A DNA stretch of 64,000 bases from Methanospirillum hungatei JF-1 (GCF_000013445.1 NC_007796.1:2764936-2828935), one strand, 5' to 3'; positions 34,791 to 45,588 are shown, counted from the first letter of the stretch. Numbers and translations are program-made. Notes: generated from the sequence alone by a model not told the origin.

Positions 34791-35714
34791 TTATTGTGTC
34801 AATAGAAACCAGCCGATAAGAAATCCCAGTATCGCTCCGCCGTTCAGTGGTGGTAGTCCTGCATGAGGCCGGCCTGAATGTACTGCATAAAGAAGGATTC
34901 CAAGTCCTGCAAGAGATCCCAGTATCACCCCTATTGCCGGAAGGTTCAGTATTCCCATTCCACCTCCCGGAATAAATACGGCAGCCGATGTCACGAGGAT
35001 TGATGGCATGATGAGATCCCCAAGACCCATCAGATATGCAGCACGGTCATGTTTCGGACTATTGTTATTGGATATACCCGGATCAATACTGCCCCCGATT
35101 CCGTCACGAATGAATGAGTATCCCTCCTTCTTTGGTACCACAACCATGATGGGCATTCTGCCTTCAATAACACCGTTTGCGAGGGTGAGCATATGTTTTG
35201 TTTTGTATACTGATATTGCATCATATACCGAGAGGAGGATAAGGAGCAGAATGACCGGTACCGGTTCGAGTGATATACCAAACATCGATGCAATTCCTGC
35301 TGCAAGAAGGACACCCAGAATGTCTACAACATACCATTCGGGGTATTTCCATAACAGGAACGTTGCCGCTCCGGCACAGGCTGTTCCTATAACCAGTCCA
35401 GACTCCGCTGACATGATGAGTCCAAGAAGTCCTGAGAATACATAGATATATGCGATAAACAGGGATGCCCGGATTATCCAGCCCAGCACTCGTTTGAATC
35501 TGTATTGTATGAGGATAAGAAGAAATGCCGTGAATACCAGGAGCATCACGATAAACCATACCGGATTTGAAAGTGACTGTGGGTCTTCAAAGACCGCATA
35601 TCCGGAGGCGTTCATGGGCATTGCAAGGAGAACGGATCCGATTTCCACAGCAAGGAGCATTACCGGCATTGCAAGGATGGCAAAAAACTCCCGGATTTGT
35701 TCCTTCGATCTCAT
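34791..35714 (-). CDS. presenilin/SPP-type intramembrane aspartyl protease (PSH family)
   Basis: A 307-residue protein with about nine membrane helices. The two catalytic aspartates are D165 in VYDAISVY and D233 in GLGDLIMPS, the presenilin YD and GxGD motifs. The C-terminal PAL position reads PPLNG. A soluble loop of about 60 residues separates helices six and seven. It would cleave membrane-spanning segments of substrate proteins. It leads directly into the ABC exporter genes (1-nt gap), and a small membrane-protein gene is divergent. The protein lies in the cell membrane. Confidence 0.85.
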   Translation of the reverse strand: MRSKEQIREFFAILAMPVMLLAVEIGSVLLAMPMNASGYAVFEDPQSLSNPVWFIVMLLVFTAFLLILIQYRFKRVLGWIIRASLFIAYIYVFSGLLGLIMSAESGLVIGTACAGAATFLLWKYPEWYVVDILGVLLAAGIASMFGISLEPVPVILLLILLSVYDAISVYKTKHMLTLANGVIEGRMPIMVVVPKKEGYSFIRDGIGGSIDPGISNNNSPKHDRAAYLMGLGDLIMPSILVTSAAVFIPGGGMGILNLPAIGVILGSLAGLGILLYAVHSGRPHAGLPPLNGGAILGFLIGWFLLTQ

Positions 35715-35758
35715 GATAACCAGTACTTACATCATGGGAGAACTACCTATCTGAATAT

Positions 35759-36073
35759 ATGGATGATCGGATCCTTCTGGCTGGTATTATCCCGCTCCTT
35801 CTGGTTTCATGCGGGTGTATCCTGATCGGATTTGCATACAGGTTCCCTTTTGAAGCGATTATCGGACTTCTCCTGATGACACTTCCCATTATCTTTCTTA
35901 TGTGGTATACTCTTGTCAGAGTTGAAAACCTTGCAGCAGGAGTAAAATATCAGGGCAGAATTATCCATCGGGCAGTCGATGATCAGGCATCGGATATGAA
36001 ACGAAGATATGAGGAGTCTATGCGAAAGATGATGGATGTCCATACAGAACTGACCAGAAGGGTGTACCGGTAG
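35759..36073 (+). CDS. small two-helix membrane protein, unknown
   Basis: A 104-residue protein. Two hydrophobic helices (about 5-27, [20 protein letters not shown], and 33-52) are followed by a charged, helical cytoplasmic tail ([23 protein letters not shown]). I do not recognise a family. It is divergent from the presenilin-like gene and lies seven nt before fen, so it is likely in one operon with fen. Confidence 0.6.
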
Positions 36074-36080
36074 GCTAACC

Positions 36081-37082
36081 ATGGGTGTAGCACTCAGAGA
36101 TATTCTTACTGACCTGAAACGGCCGGCTGAAACCGATGAACTGAAAGGAGTCGCGGCAATCGATGCATTTAATGCGCTGTATCAGTTCCTCTCTATCATC
36201 AGACAGCCGGATGGTACCCCCCTTATGGATGATTCGGGAAGAATCACCTCACATCTTTCCGGCATCTTCTTCAGAACTGCCAACTTTCTGACTCAGGGCA
36301 TCCGTCCGGTCTTCATCTTTGATGGAAAATCACCGGAGATGAAAGGCAGGACCATCCAGGAACGAAGGGATGTCCGCGAAGAGTCGAAAGAAAAATGGGA
36401 CCAGGCAAAAAAAGAGGGTGATCTCGCCGGGGCCTTCAGGTATGCCATGTCCAGTACGGCCATCGATGCCTATATTCTGTCTTCGGCACGTCAGCTGATC
36501 CAGCTGATGGGTCTGCCTGTTGTTGATGCACCATCAGAAGGAGAAGCTCAGGGGGCATATATGGTCCTGAAGGGGGATGCTGACTATGTTGTCTCTCAGG
36601 ACTATGACACCCTCCTCTTTGGTACTCCGGTCCTGGTCAGAAATCTTACCATTTCAGGCAAGCGTCGGCTTCATGGGAGACAGATAACCGTCCAGCCTGA
36701 GCGAATTGTCCTGTCTGATGTTCTCAGTACCCTTGATATAACCAGAGAGCAGCTTATCGAGATTGCCATCCTGACCGGCACCGACTTTAATCCCGGAATA
36801 AGGGGGATTGGTGCTAAAACCGGATTAAAGAAGATCAAATCCGGAGAATTTGATTCAATTATCCGTGAGAAACTTCCTGATTTTGATCCTGAACCTGTTC
36901 GTAGTTTTTTCCTGAATCCCCCTGTCACCGATTCATATACTCTTGATCCCGGACGGATTGATCGTGACGGAATCAGGGCATTTCTCTGTGGTGAACATGG
37001 GTTTTCCCAGGACCGGGTGGATCCGGTTCTTGATAAGATATCAAAGAAGGAGAAGCAGAAAACTCTTGAGAGCTGGTTCTGA
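36081..37082 (+). CDS. fen: flap endonuclease FEN-1
   Basis: A 333-residue nuclease that trims 5-prime flaps in replication and repair. The N-terminal block starts MGVALRDIL with [11 protein letters not shown]. The internal block is [13 protein letters not shown] with [10 protein letters not shown], and [16 protein letters not shown] is the helix-hairpin-helix. The C-terminus QKTLESWF is a PIP box for the PCNA clamp. All acidic active-site residues visible in these blocks are kept. Full-length for the archaeal family. Confidence 0.96.
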
Positions 37083-37140
37083 CCTCTTTTCGTCACTTAT
37101 TTTTATACTTGAAGTGCCTACAGGTACCTGATTTTTACTT

Positions 37141-39738
37141 ATGGCAGAGTATTCTGGTCAGATGCAGAAATGCGTGGGTTTCCGGCTATTATGTGTTTTC
37201 GTATTCTGTGTGTGTATCTCTGGGGTTCTAATATCCATAACGCATGCTGATGAGCCGGAGGAGAATATCACGAATAATACCAGCAATCTGTCAGCTGAGT
37301 GGGTCGTGGATTTTACCGCCTCTCCATTTGAAGGGTATCCTCCTCTTTGCGTTCAGTTTACTGTTTCAGGCCCGAATGGTGAATATGTATGGGATTTTGG
37401 TGATGGAACAACGTCATATGTTATGAACCCGGTCCATTGCTATAAACAGAAGGGATCCTACTGGGTTAAACTGAAATATTCCTATGGCACAATCGCCGGG
37501 GAAGTTTCAAAACCTGACTGTGTGAAAGTCGGAGATCCTGATATGTATGTTGATTATTTCGCAGAACCCTCCTCTGGACCAGCCCCGCTTACTACTCAGT
37601 TTTCAATAATCGGCAATCCTACAAATATCATCTGGCATTTCGGAGATGGAAGTGATGATAGTACTGACCTTAGCCCACGGCACCAGTTCAGGGAACCTGG
37701 AAATTACAGCCCCACCCTGACATATTGTATTGCAGGTTCCTGCAACAAGATCTCAAAATTCAATTATATCGAGGTTGCACCGGGCAACAAAGTAGATTTT
37801 CTTGCCGAACGACAGAATGGCACTGCCCCGATCTGCACCAGGTTCATCGTCTATGGGGAGGCCGACTCATTTCAATGGGATTTTGGTGATGGGAGTGTAT
37901 CATATGAAAAGAGTCCGGTCCATTGTTACCCTGAACCGGGTCTTTACACCGTCTCCATGACCTATACGATTGATGGTGCTCCGTATACCATCACTAAAAA
38001 CCGGTACCTGAAATATGTTCCAGCAGGAACTCCTGATTTTACCGCTACCCCGGTTGAAGGGATTGCTCCTTTATGTGTTGCATACAGTGTCATCAATCCC
38101 ACTCAGTCATGGGAGTTTAATTTTGGTGACAACAGCACGGCGACCAGTGCACAGGCAACCCATTGTTATGGGACCAGTGGGAATTATTTCCCATCTCTGA
38201 CCTACTGTTCCAATAATTTATGTGACACGGTGGAAGGAAAAGAGCCCATACTCGTTCATCAGCCCCGGATTCTGATTGCCCAGGGGAGTGCTCTGAATGA
38301 ATACAAATTCAGTACCGATGCCCCAGAAGGACTGAAATATTCCTGGGATTTTGGAGACGGGACACGGGCAGAGGGGCCTGCTCCCTCACACCGGTTTGAT
38401 ATGGAAGGAACATACCGGGTATCACTGGTGGTCACAGGTACCTGTGGATGTAATGCCATAGCGGTAAAGGAACTAAAGATGAAACCCAAAGGGAAACTTG
38501 ATTTTACTGCGACCCCATTGGCCGGCTGTGCACCCCACTGTGTACAGTTTAATGAAAAATCCCCCGAGATACCCCTCTCCCGTGTGTGGGACTTTGGTGA
38601 TGGTGAGACCAGCTCCGAGAAAAATCCCTTCCACTGTTTCCGGTTCCCTGGTCCTTACACGGTGAGTCTGACTGACACATTTCCGAACGGCACACAGCAG
38701 GAGGTAAAGGAGAACTATATCACGGCTCATGCGGTTCCGAAACCCTCATTTACCATGTTCCCTCCCCACGGCGATGCACCTCTCACGGTCAAGTTCACTG
38801 ATACGACTGTTGATTACGCTGAGAAACGGTACTGGAGCTTTGGTGATGGCACGTCAGATTCAGGAAAAATTGTAGAGCACCGGTTTGATGAACCAGGGAA
38901 TTATAATGTGACCCTGACCATATGGGGGGCCGGCGACTGTTTTGGATCAAAATCACAGACCGTCCACGTCTTAAAGAAGGTAGATTCCCCATATGACTTT
39001 TCCGGTCTTCCAAGGCGTGGCCTTGCTCCTCTCTGTACCTCCTATAAAGTGACCGGTCAGATTCAGCAGTCAGAGCTTGACTTTGGTGACGGACAGAAGA
39101 CAAATGAACGAAATCCGTTCCATTGCTATGAGACCGCCGGGATATACTCACCCGCTCTTCAGGCATGTGATTCAGTTTCCGGGTGTGAGGATATCAGAAA
39201 ACCAGCATATATTGTTGCAGTCTCTCCCTATTACCTGAATATTACTCTCCTTCATGGCTGGAATCTGGTCTCTGTTCCAGTAACCCTTGAACCAGGTTTC
39301 GACACCATGGATATTCTCTCCGGTGTTGATACCGCAGGACATTCCATTTTTACATGGAACAGTACATCAGCTGCCTGGATGAGATCAGCACGATCTGATC
39401 CAATCTCCCCCTTGTCAGCCTTCTTTATATACTCATCAGATATGGTGCAGGTTCCGATCAGGATATCAGGTGAAGGTCCGGAGTATAATCTGACCAGGGA
39501 TCTGGATGAAGGGTGGAATCTTGTCAGCTTTGCAGATATCATGATGGTATCTGCTGATGAGGCTTTCCGATCAATCGAAGAATTCTGGAGTTATGTTATC
39601 GGGTATGATGCAGAAAAGCAGAGATTCTCTGCCCCTATTACGAATGGAGTTGAGAGTAGGGACGTTTCTCTTGACCCGAGACAGGGATACTGGATATTTA
39701 TGAATTCTTCGGCCCAGATGGTTGGGAAACAGCTATAA
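37141..39738 (+). CDS. secreted multi-PKD protein with GWNLVS-type C-terminus
   Basis: An 865-residue protein. A signal peptide (about 12-36, ITHA) is followed by eight PKD domains (to about 690), each with a W/F-x-FGDG core. Domains 1, 3, 4, 6 and 8 carry a paired cysteine pattern: P-L/I/H-C in the second strand and H-C-Y/F before the last strand, likely a disulfide. Extra Cys pairs occur near domain ends. The last 160 residues hold two copies of a GWNLVS unit, a motif common at the C-terminus of archaeal and bacterial surface proteins. No membrane helix. A TATA-like ATTTTTATAC near 37101-37110 precedes it. Probable adhesion or scaffold role. Confidence 0.82.
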   Translation: MAEYSGQMQKCVGFRLLCVFVFCVCISGVLISITHADEPEENITNNTSNLSAEWVVDFTASPFEGYPPLCVQFTVSGPNGEYVWDFGDGTTSYVMNPVHCYKQKGSYWVKLKYSYGTIAGEVSKPDCVKVGDPDMYVDYFAEPSSGPAPLTTQFSIIGNPTNIIWHFGDGSDDSTDLSPRHQFREPGNYSPTLTYCIAGSCNKISKFNYIEVAPGNKVDFLAERQNGTAPICTRFIVYGEADSFQWDFGDGSVSYEKSPVHCYPEPGLYTVSMTYTIDGAPYTITKNRYLKYVPAGTPDFTATPVEGIAPLCVAYSVINPTQSWEFNFGDNSTATSAQATHCYGTSGNYFPSLTYCSNNLCDTVEGKEPILVHQPRILIAQGSALNEYKFSTDAPEGLKYSWDFGDGTRAEGPAPSHRFDMEGTYRVSLVVTGTCGCNAIAVKELKMKPKGKLDFTATPLAGCAPHCVQFNEKSPEIPLSRVWDFGDGETSSEKNPFHCFRFPGPYTVSLTDTFPNGTQQEVKENYITAHAVPKPSFTMFPPHGDAPLTVKFTDTTVDYAEKRYWSFGDGTSDSGKIVEHRFDEPGNYNVTLTIWGAGDCFGSKSQTVHVLKKVDSPYDFSGLPRRGLAPLCTSYKVTGQIQQSELDFGDGQKTNERNPFHCYETAGIYSPALQACDSVSGCEDIRKPAYIVAVSPYYLNITLLHGWNLVSVPVTLEPGFDTMDILSGVDTAGHSIFTWNSTSAAWMRSARSDPISPLSAFFIYSSDMVQVPIRISGEGPEYNLTRDLDEGWNLVSFADIMMVSADEAFRSIEEFWSYVIGYDAEKQRFSAPITNGVESRDVSLDPRQGYWIFMNSSAQMVGKQL

Positions 39739-40326
39739 CTGTTTCCACACATGCCAAAACCGCTGGGCTGCGGTAATATGACCAAAGATGCCAAAAATCA
39801 ATAACACCCATGCAAAGAGGGACAGTCCTATGATGAGTGCGGATGAGATTATAGAAGCAACTCCTGCTCCTATAAGAAGAATGAGCCGGTCAGCCCGTCC
39901 CAAAAATCCCCCATAAAACCTTCCAATCCCGACCGCCTGTGCCTGGGTTCCAAGGTATGATGCCATCAGAACGCCGGTCAGTCCGAAAACACCTATCTGC
40001 CAGGGACAGAGCGGACCGGCGAAAATCCCGCATATCATAAAAATATCTGCGTACCGGTCAACGGTGTGGTCCAGGAAATCTCCTTTCAAACTCTGGATAT
40101 CCATGGCCCGTGCAATTGAGCCGTCGAGGGCATCAAATATTGCATTGAGAAGAATGCAGGCGGTACCGATCCCGATCTCGTAAAAATAGAATCCTATACC
40201 TGCTCCTGCTGCAGCGATGAGGGAGAGGACCGTACAACTGTCCGGAGTTATTTTCATTCGGATACATGTGGCAACAACCGGGTCGATGATCGGCTTTACC
40301 TGCTCACGATATGAGTCAAGGGTCAT
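39733..40326 (-). CDS. CDP-alcohol phosphatidyltransferase, archaetidylinositol-phosphate synthase-like
   Basis: A 197-residue membrane enzyme. The CDP-alcohol transferase signature D-x2-D-G-x2-A-R-x8-9-G-x3-D-x3-D is seen as DALDGSIAR and GDFLDHTVD. About six hydrophobic helices. The start MTLDSYRE resembles archaeal archaetidylinositol-phosphate synthases (family knowledge). It would join CDP-archaeol to a polar head group. The ATG at 40326 overlaps the adenylate-kinase stop by four nt; the in-frame ATG at 40341 is less likely. Confidence 0.78.
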   Translation of the reverse strand: MTLDSYREQVKPIIDPVVATCIRMKITPDSCTVLSLIAAAGAGIGFYFYEIGIGTACILLNAIFDALDGSIARAMDIQSLKGDFLDHTVDRYADIFMICGIFAGPLCPWQIGVFGLTGVLMASYLGTQAQAVGIGRFYGGFLGRADRLILLIGAGVASIISSALIIGLSLFAWVLLIFGIFGHITAAQRFWHVWKQL

Positions 40327-40835
40327 AACATGTCTCCGCATGAGATAAGCCAGTCAACAATTCCGATTGACGGCTGTGCAGTTCCTCTGATTATTTCCTC
40401 AATTTTATCTGCACATTCTGCAATATCCATGTGTGTTGTGTCAATCTCGTAGAGCTTCTCCTCATCATGGATATCAAATGCTTCTGCCAGAGTAACATCC
40501 AGGATTTCTGCTTCTATGTTCTCCTGGATCTTCACTTCTGAATATCCCCGTTTTTTTAGTCTGTCCTTGAGGATACTTGGATGACACCGTAAGATAATGA
40601 TCCGGTCTGCCGGGAGGAGATGTGTCAGATGCCCCTCTACGATCCCATTAACCGGCGTGAACTCTGAAACCCAACGCTCATCATCGATGATATCGGTGTC
40701 CCGATCAGGATCTTCACCAATACGATATGGTCCGACCGTATCTGTAGCATAGGTCACCGGGACTCCCCTCTTCTGAAGTTCCCGGGCAACGGACGTCTTT
40801 CCTGTTCCGGGTGTTCCGGAAAGAGCGATCATCAT
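40323..40835 (-). CDS. adenylate kinase, AK6/Fap7-like archaeal type
   Basis: A 170-residue nucleotide kinase. Walker A is SGTPGTGKTS at the start. Middle elements are TDIIDDERWV and a lid-like arginine stretch, RCHPSILKDRLKKRGY. The fold and size match the AK6/Fap7 family, which links to small-subunit rRNA maturation in eukaryotes and archaea. Coupled by ATGA overlaps to hisC upstream and to the CDP-alcohol transferase downstream. Confidence 0.85.
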   Translation of the reverse strand: MMIALSGTPGTGKTSVARELQKRGVPVTYATDTVGPYRIGEDPDRDTDIIDDERWVSEFTPVNGIVEGHLTHLLPADRIIILRCHPSILKDRLKKRGYSEVKIQENIEAEILDVTLAEAFDIHDEEKLYEIDTTHMDIAECADKIEEIIRGTAQPSIGIVDWLISCGDML

Positions 40836-41908
40836 AATCTTCTGAATACCTCAATGAACCGGTTGTTCTCCCATTCTTCTCCTATGCATACCCTGATATA
40901 ATGATCTGCAAGACCGGGAAAACTCCGGCATGACCGAACCAGAACCCCGTTCTGTGCAAAGAAGTCTGTAGCCTGATCACCAGTGAGCGGCGTAACATCA
41001 ATCATCACAAAATTTGCCCCGCTTGGAAGAATCGTTTTTCCGCTCTCCTTTGTAAATATGTCACGCCATTTTTTCACATAGGCGATGGTCCGGTCGATAT
41101 ATTCATGGTCCTCAAGGGCACCTACAGCTGCAGCCGCTGATATGGTGTTCAGCGTGAACGGGGTTGCTGCCTTTTCATACACCGGTCTGAACCAGTCCGG
41201 AACAAATGCATATCCGACTCTGCATCCTGCCAGTCCAAAGACCTTGGACATGGTTCGTCCGATGATCAGGTTATCATACCGGTTCATAAGATCCCGGTAG
41301 TCCACCGGTGAAAACTCCACATATGCGTTATCCAAAAAGAGGATGCCATCTATGTTCTTCAGGATCTCCTCAATATCTGAAACCGGTGTTACTGTCCCTG
41401 AGGGGTTGTTCGGAGTACAGAGGAAGGAAATCTTTGCCTTTCTGGCTGATGCAATAAAAGACGGAATGTCTACAGAAAAATCAGGGTTTCTTGGAATGTG
41501 GGTAACGTCTCCTCCCTGGGCAGCAGCTGCAAGACCATAAAAGGAGAAGGTTGGAGTTGAGATGGCAACCTGATCACCGGGATTTATCAGTACTCTGATA
41601 CAGGTCTCAATCACTCCGTCCATTCCCACACCGGTAACAAAGGAGTAGTCACCGTGATATCTTCGCAGAGCACTGATAAGGTTTGTATGAGTGGTATCAG
41701 GGTACCGGTGCATGGAACAAAGGGCTTTTTCTGCCTCTTTTAATGCACGGGGTGATGGTCCGAAGGGGTTTTCATTACTGGCAAGCCTGGCTACCTCTGC
41801 AAACCCGAACTCCTTTGCAATCTCCTCTGGCTTTTTTGCAAATACGTAACCCGTATCCTGCCGGTAGAGATCACGGATCAGATCAGCAGATCGATTCGAT
41901 TGCTGCAT
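40832..41908 (-). CDS. hisC: histidinol-phosphate aminotransferase
   Basis: A 358-residue PLP enzyme for histidine synthesis. Markers are RLASNENPFGPSP near the start, CTPNNPSGTV, the Schiff-base Lys in GRTMSKVFGLAGCRVGY and RVCIGEEWENNRF near the C-terminus. The ATG at 41908 is chosen because GGAG stands six nt before it; an ATG at 41953 would add 15 residues inside argD. It overlaps argD by 26 nt, so the two are co-translated. Confidence 0.9.
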   Translation of the reverse strand: MQQSNRSADLIRDLYRQDTGYVFAKKPEEIAKEFGFAEVARLASNENPFGPSPRALKEAEKALCSMHRYPDTTHTNLISALRRYHGDYSFVTGVGMDGVIETCIRVLINPGDQVAISTPTFSFYGLAAAAQGGDVTHIPRNPDFSVDIPSFIASARKAKISFLCTPNNPSGTVTPVSDIEEILKNIDGILFLDNAYVEFSPVDYRDLMNRYDNLIIGRTMSKVFGLAGCRVGYAFVPDWFRPVYEKAATPFTLNTISAAAAVGALEDHEYIDRTIAYVKKWRDIFTKESGKTILPSGANFVMIDVTPLTGDQATDFFAQNGVLVRSCRSFPGLADHYIRVCIGEEWENNRFIEVFRRL

Positions 41909-43022
41909 GAATGACTCCGCATCCCCTGTCGATCTCCTCAGCACTGATGACAAGAGGCGGCACTAACCGGAGATTGCCATGTGCAGCACAATTGACGAGG
42001 ACACCGTTTTCCCGGCATGCCTGCTGGACGGCCGGACAGGAATCACCGATGGTCATTCCTGCCATGAGGCCGGTAATCCGTATTTCATGTGCGGAGAGTG
42101 CTTTTTTCATCTGCTCACTCTTATGTGCCACCGATGGCAGTACCTCATTAATGACATCAAGGGTTGCAAGAGCTGCAGCACAGGCGACGGGCCCGCCGGC
42201 AAAGGTGCTTCCATGTTCTGACTTTGAGAACTCAAGACCGTCGCGGGCTATGATTGCTCCCATCGGAAATCCGCTTGCGATCCCTTTTGCCAGTGATACG
42301 ATATCTGGCTGGATCTTTTCATGCTGGTATGCAAACCATCTCCCGGTCCGTCCGATCCCGGTCTGTACCTCATCTAGGATCAGGAGGACGTCCTTTTCAT
42401 CACAGATCTCCCTGACTTCCCGGAGATAGCCCTTCGGTGGGATGATGACTCCGGCTTCTCCCTGGACCGGTTCAACCATCACTGCGGCGGTATCTTTGGT
42501 AATTGCCTTGCGGATGACATCTGCATCACCATAGGGAACAAAGGTGCAGCGGGGATTTAAGGGCAGGAATGGCTCTCTGATGGCAGGTTTGTGTGTGCAT
42601 GCCAGAGAGGCCATTGTCCGTCCGTGAAACCCGTCTTCACAGGCTATGAACTCTTTCTTCCCGGTTCTGACCCGTGCAAGTTTGATCGCCGCTTCATTCG
42701 CCTCTGCTCCGGAGTTGGAGAAGAATGCCTTCTTTAATCCAGAATATTCAACCAGCCGTTTTGCAAGGGTTCCCTGGTGAGGGACATAGTACAGGTTTGA
42801 ACAGTGAATGAGTTCTGCAGCCTGTTCCTGAATAGCCTTTACCACCTTCGGATGACAATGCCCGGTGCTGCAGACCGCAATTCCTGCAACAAAGTCAAGG
42901 TATGATCTCCCTTCTGCATCAGTGACGGTGCAGCCTGATCCCTTCACCAGCATCATGTCCCGGCTGAATGCAGGCATATAATATGACGATTCAAGTTCTC
43001 GATAATTATCTTCGTATTTCAT
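41883..43022 (-). CDS. argD: acetylornithine aminotransferase
   Basis: A 379-residue class III PLP aminotransferase of arginine synthesis. Markers are GRSYLDFVAGIAVCSTGHCHP, FSNSGAEANEAAIKLAR, LILDEVQTGIGRTG and the cofactor Lys in SLAKGIASGFPMGA. GGAG is five nt before the ATG. It is followed by hisC with an overlap and preceded by guaAB after 19 nt on the same strand. Confidence 0.92.
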   Translation of the reverse strand: MKYEDNYRELESSYYMPAFSRDMMLVKGSGCTVTDAEGRSYLDFVAGIAVCSTGHCHPKVVKAIQEQAAELIHCSNLYYVPHQGTLAKRLVEYSGLKKAFFSNSGAEANEAAIKLARVRTGKKEFIACEDGFHGRTMASLACTHKPAIREPFLPLNPRCTFVPYGDADVIRKAITKDTAAVMVEPVQGEAGVIIPPKGYLREVREICDEKDVLLILDEVQTGIGRTGRWFAYQHEKIQPDIVSLAKGIASGFPMGAIIARDGLEFSKSEHGSTFAGGPVACAAALATLDVINEVLPSVAHKSEQMKKALSAHEIRITGLMAGMTIGDSCPAVQQACRENGVLVNCAAHGNLRLVPPLVISAEEIDRGCGVIHAAIESIC

Positions 43023-43041
43023 GATTTCTCCAATGGTATGG

Positions 43042-43959
43042 TTATTCGTATTCTATCGTTGCAGGGGGTTTGGGGGTTACATCATAAACAACCCTGGCTA
43101 CACTTGGTATTGAGGAGGTGATCCGCGATTCGATCTCCTGAAGATCCTGAAATGATATTTCAATGGGATCTGCAGTCATCCCGTCGCGTGAATTGACTGC
43201 ACGGACGGCCACGATCCATCCATGGAGCCGGTTATCGCCTTTCACTCCGGTTCCAAGTCCCACCAGGGCCCCAAGGCATTGCCATGGCCGGTATTTCTCA
43301 ACCAGAACCTCCTCGATGATGGCATTTGCCTCTCTCACCACGTCGATTGCTTCTCTTGTCACCTTTCCTACAACCCTGACCGACAGACCTGGACCAGGGA
43401 AGGGCATCCGGTGAGCAATCTCCCGGGGAAGGCCGAGCGCCTCTGCGACCTCCCGTACCTCATCCTTATAGAGATCCCGGAGTGGTTCGATAACGCCCTG
43501 AAACTGCATGGTGAGGGGCAGCCCGCCGACGTTATGGTGACTTTTAATTCCTCCTTCACTTTCGATACAGTCCGGGTAGATAGTTCCCTGCAGGAGATAT
43601 TGAGCTCCGGTTGCGGTAGCCTCCCGCTCAAAGACACGAATAAAACGTTCTCCAACGATTTTTCGTTTCTTTTCAGGGTCACTCTCTCCCTCAAGGGCAT
43701 CCAGGAACTCATCAGCGGCGTTCACAACCTTCAGACCCAGATGACCGAAGATCTCTGATATCCGCTTTGTTTCTCCTTTCCGCATAAGCCCGGTGTCCAC
43801 ATAAATTGGGATCAGCCGCTCACCTATAGCCCGCGATGCAAGTTCTGCACAGACAGAGCTGTCTACTCCTCCGGACAATGCAATGACTACCTTTTCACCG
43901 TTCGATTCTTCTTGTATCCGGTGAATGGCCTCTTTGATGAATTTCTCTGTGTTTACCAT
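43042..43959 (-). CDS. guaAB: GMP synthase, ATP-pyrophosphatase subunit
   Basis: A 305-residue subunit that activates XMP with ATP. The P-loop is [11 protein letters not shown]. The GMP-synthase C-terminal dimer domain ends in [11 protein letters not shown]. In archaea the glutaminase is usually a separate protein; none is seen next to it here. The ATG at 43959 shares its first A with the TAA of pyrG (TAATG), and AGGAG lies just before it, so the upstream in-frame ATG at 43989 is rejected. Confidence 0.95.
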   Translation of the reverse strand: MVNTEKFIKEAIHRIQEESNGEKVVIALSGGVDSSVCAELASRAIGERLIPIYVDTGLMRKGETKRISEIFGHLGLKVVNAADEFLDALEGESDPEKKRKIVGERFIRVFEREATATGAQYLLQGTIYPDCIESEGGIKSHHNVGGLPLTMQFQGVIEPLRDLYKDEVREVAEALGLPREIAHRMPFPGPGLSVRVVGKVTREAIDVVREANAIIEEVLVEKYRPWQCLGALVGLGTGVKGDNRLHGWIVAVRAVNSRDGMTADPIEISFQDLQEIESRITSSIPSVARVVYDVTPKPPATIEYE

Positions 43960-45542
43960 TATTCTCCTTTCCCCCTGTTCTTCAGGCATGCCTCTACAAA
44001 ACCCAAGAATGGCGGTGATGGGCTTGTTGGCCTGGATCTGAACTCCGGATGGAACTGGGTTGCAAAGAAGAAGGGATGATCTTCAATCTCTGCTATCTCC
44101 ATCCGATTCCCGTTTCTCCCTGAAAAGATGAGGCCTGCATCCTCCAGCCGGCTGATGTATGCCGGGTCAACCTCATACCGGTGCCGGTGACGTTCGATGA
44201 TCTCATGCTGCCGGTAGAGTTTGTATGCAATCGTACCGGATTTTATTTCAACCGGACAGTCACCGAGCCGCATGGTCCCTCCCAGGTTTTCAACACCTTC
44301 CTGTTCAGGCAGGATGGTAATGACCGCCGTGCCGTCTCCGCATTCACTGCTGCAGGCATCGGCGATACCCAGGACATTTCTTGCAAACTCAACGACTGAT
44401 AGCTGGAACCCAAGACACAGGCCAAGGAGCGGTATCCTTTCTTCCCTGCATAAGCGGATCGCATTAATCTTGCCTTCAATGCCCCTGACACCAAATCCTC
44501 CTGGTATTAGCACCCCGTCACATTCCCGAAGGTCTGCAGGCTCTACCCGCTCTGCATCAAGCCACCTGATCGATACTTCGGTCGAGAGTTTCCTCCCCGC
44601 ATGCCTGAGTGCTTCCTTTATGGACAGGTATACATCTTCCTTTCCATATTTGCTGACGATGCCGATGGTAATCCGGTGGGTATATTCACGGGTGACAATC
44701 CGGTACCATTCAGGGTCAGCACCATCCTTCCGCAGTTGAAGAAGTTGACATAAGACATCGGCCATTCCCTCCTTTTCCAGCTCCATCGGAACCTGATATA
44801 TATCCGGAGCGGTTGCCGCACTGATGATCCCGTTCTGTGGTATATCACAGAGTGATGAGAGTTTCTTCTTCGTATGGGAGTTTAACGGTCTCTCACTCCG
44901 GCCAACAATGATGTCGGTAAATATTCCCAGCTCACGAAGTGCCTTGATCGAGTGCTGGGTTGGTTTTGTCTTCAGATCCCCCATGGAGTCCGATGGCATG
45001 AGGGTGACATGAACCAGAGCCCGATCTGCCGTGGCAAGTTCACTTCTCATCTGCCTGACTGCTTCAAGGAACGGCATGCTCTCAATATCACCGACTGTTC
45101 CACCGACTTCAACGATGCAGATGTCAGCCGGTTTCCCGTCAAAGACCTTCTCTTCTGCAGCAGATCTGATACAATCCTTGATCTGGTCGGTGATATGCGG
45201 AATTATCTGAACTGTCTGACCCAGGTAGTCACCACGACGTTCCTTGTCGATGACCATCCTGTACACTTTACCGGTGGTGATATTATGGGAGGAGTTGAGT
45301 TCGATATCTAAGAAACGCTCATAATTCCCAAGGTCCAGGTCAACTTCACCACCGTCATGCAGGACAAAAACTTCTCCATGCTGGGCCGGGTTCATGGTCC
45401 CCGCATCAATGTTCAGGTATGGATCAATTTTTACTGCAGTAACCTGGTATCCTCGGTTTTTTAAAAGCCGGCCGATGGATGCTGCGGTAATACCTTTTCC
45501 AAGACCACTCATAACACCCCCGGTAACAAAAATATACTTCAC
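43959..45542 (-). CDS. pyrG: CTP synthase
   Basis: A 527-residue enzyme making CTP from UTP and glutamine. The synthetase half begins [18 protein letters not shown]. The glutaminase half has the nucleophile Cys in [10 protein letters not shown] and the FATQFHPEF His-Glu pair. Full length. It shares one base with the GMP synthase gene downstream, a purine/pyrimidine pairing that is transcribed together. Confidence 0.97.
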   Translation of the reverse strand: MKYIFVTGGVMSGLGKGITAASIGRLLKNRGYQVTAVKIDPYLNIDAGTMNPAQHGEVFVLHDGGEVDLDLGNYERFLDIELNSSHNITTGKVYRMVIDKERRGDYLGQTVQIIPHITDQIKDCIRSAAEEKVFDGKPADICIVEVGGTVGDIESMPFLEAVRQMRSELATADRALVHVTLMPSDSMGDLKTKPTQHSIKALRELGIFTDIIVGRSERPLNSHTKKKLSSLCDIPQNGIISAATAPDIYQVPMELEKEGMADVLCQLLQLRKDGADPEWYRIVTREYTHRITIGIVSKYGKEDVYLSIKEALRHAGRKLSTEVSIRWLDAERVEPADLRECDGVLIPGGFGVRGIEGKINAIRLCREERIPLLGLCLGFQLSVVEFARNVLGIADACSSECGDGTAVITILPEQEGVENLGGTMRLGDCPVEIKSGTIAYKLYRQHEIIERHRHRYEVDPAYISRLEDAGLIFSGRNGNRMEIAEIEDHPFFFATQFHPEFRSRPTSPSPPFLGFVEACLKNRGKGE

Positions 45543-45588
45543 GTGACTCCTCCGAAAACCTGCAGAAAAGTTAACCCTTATCCCTCAT

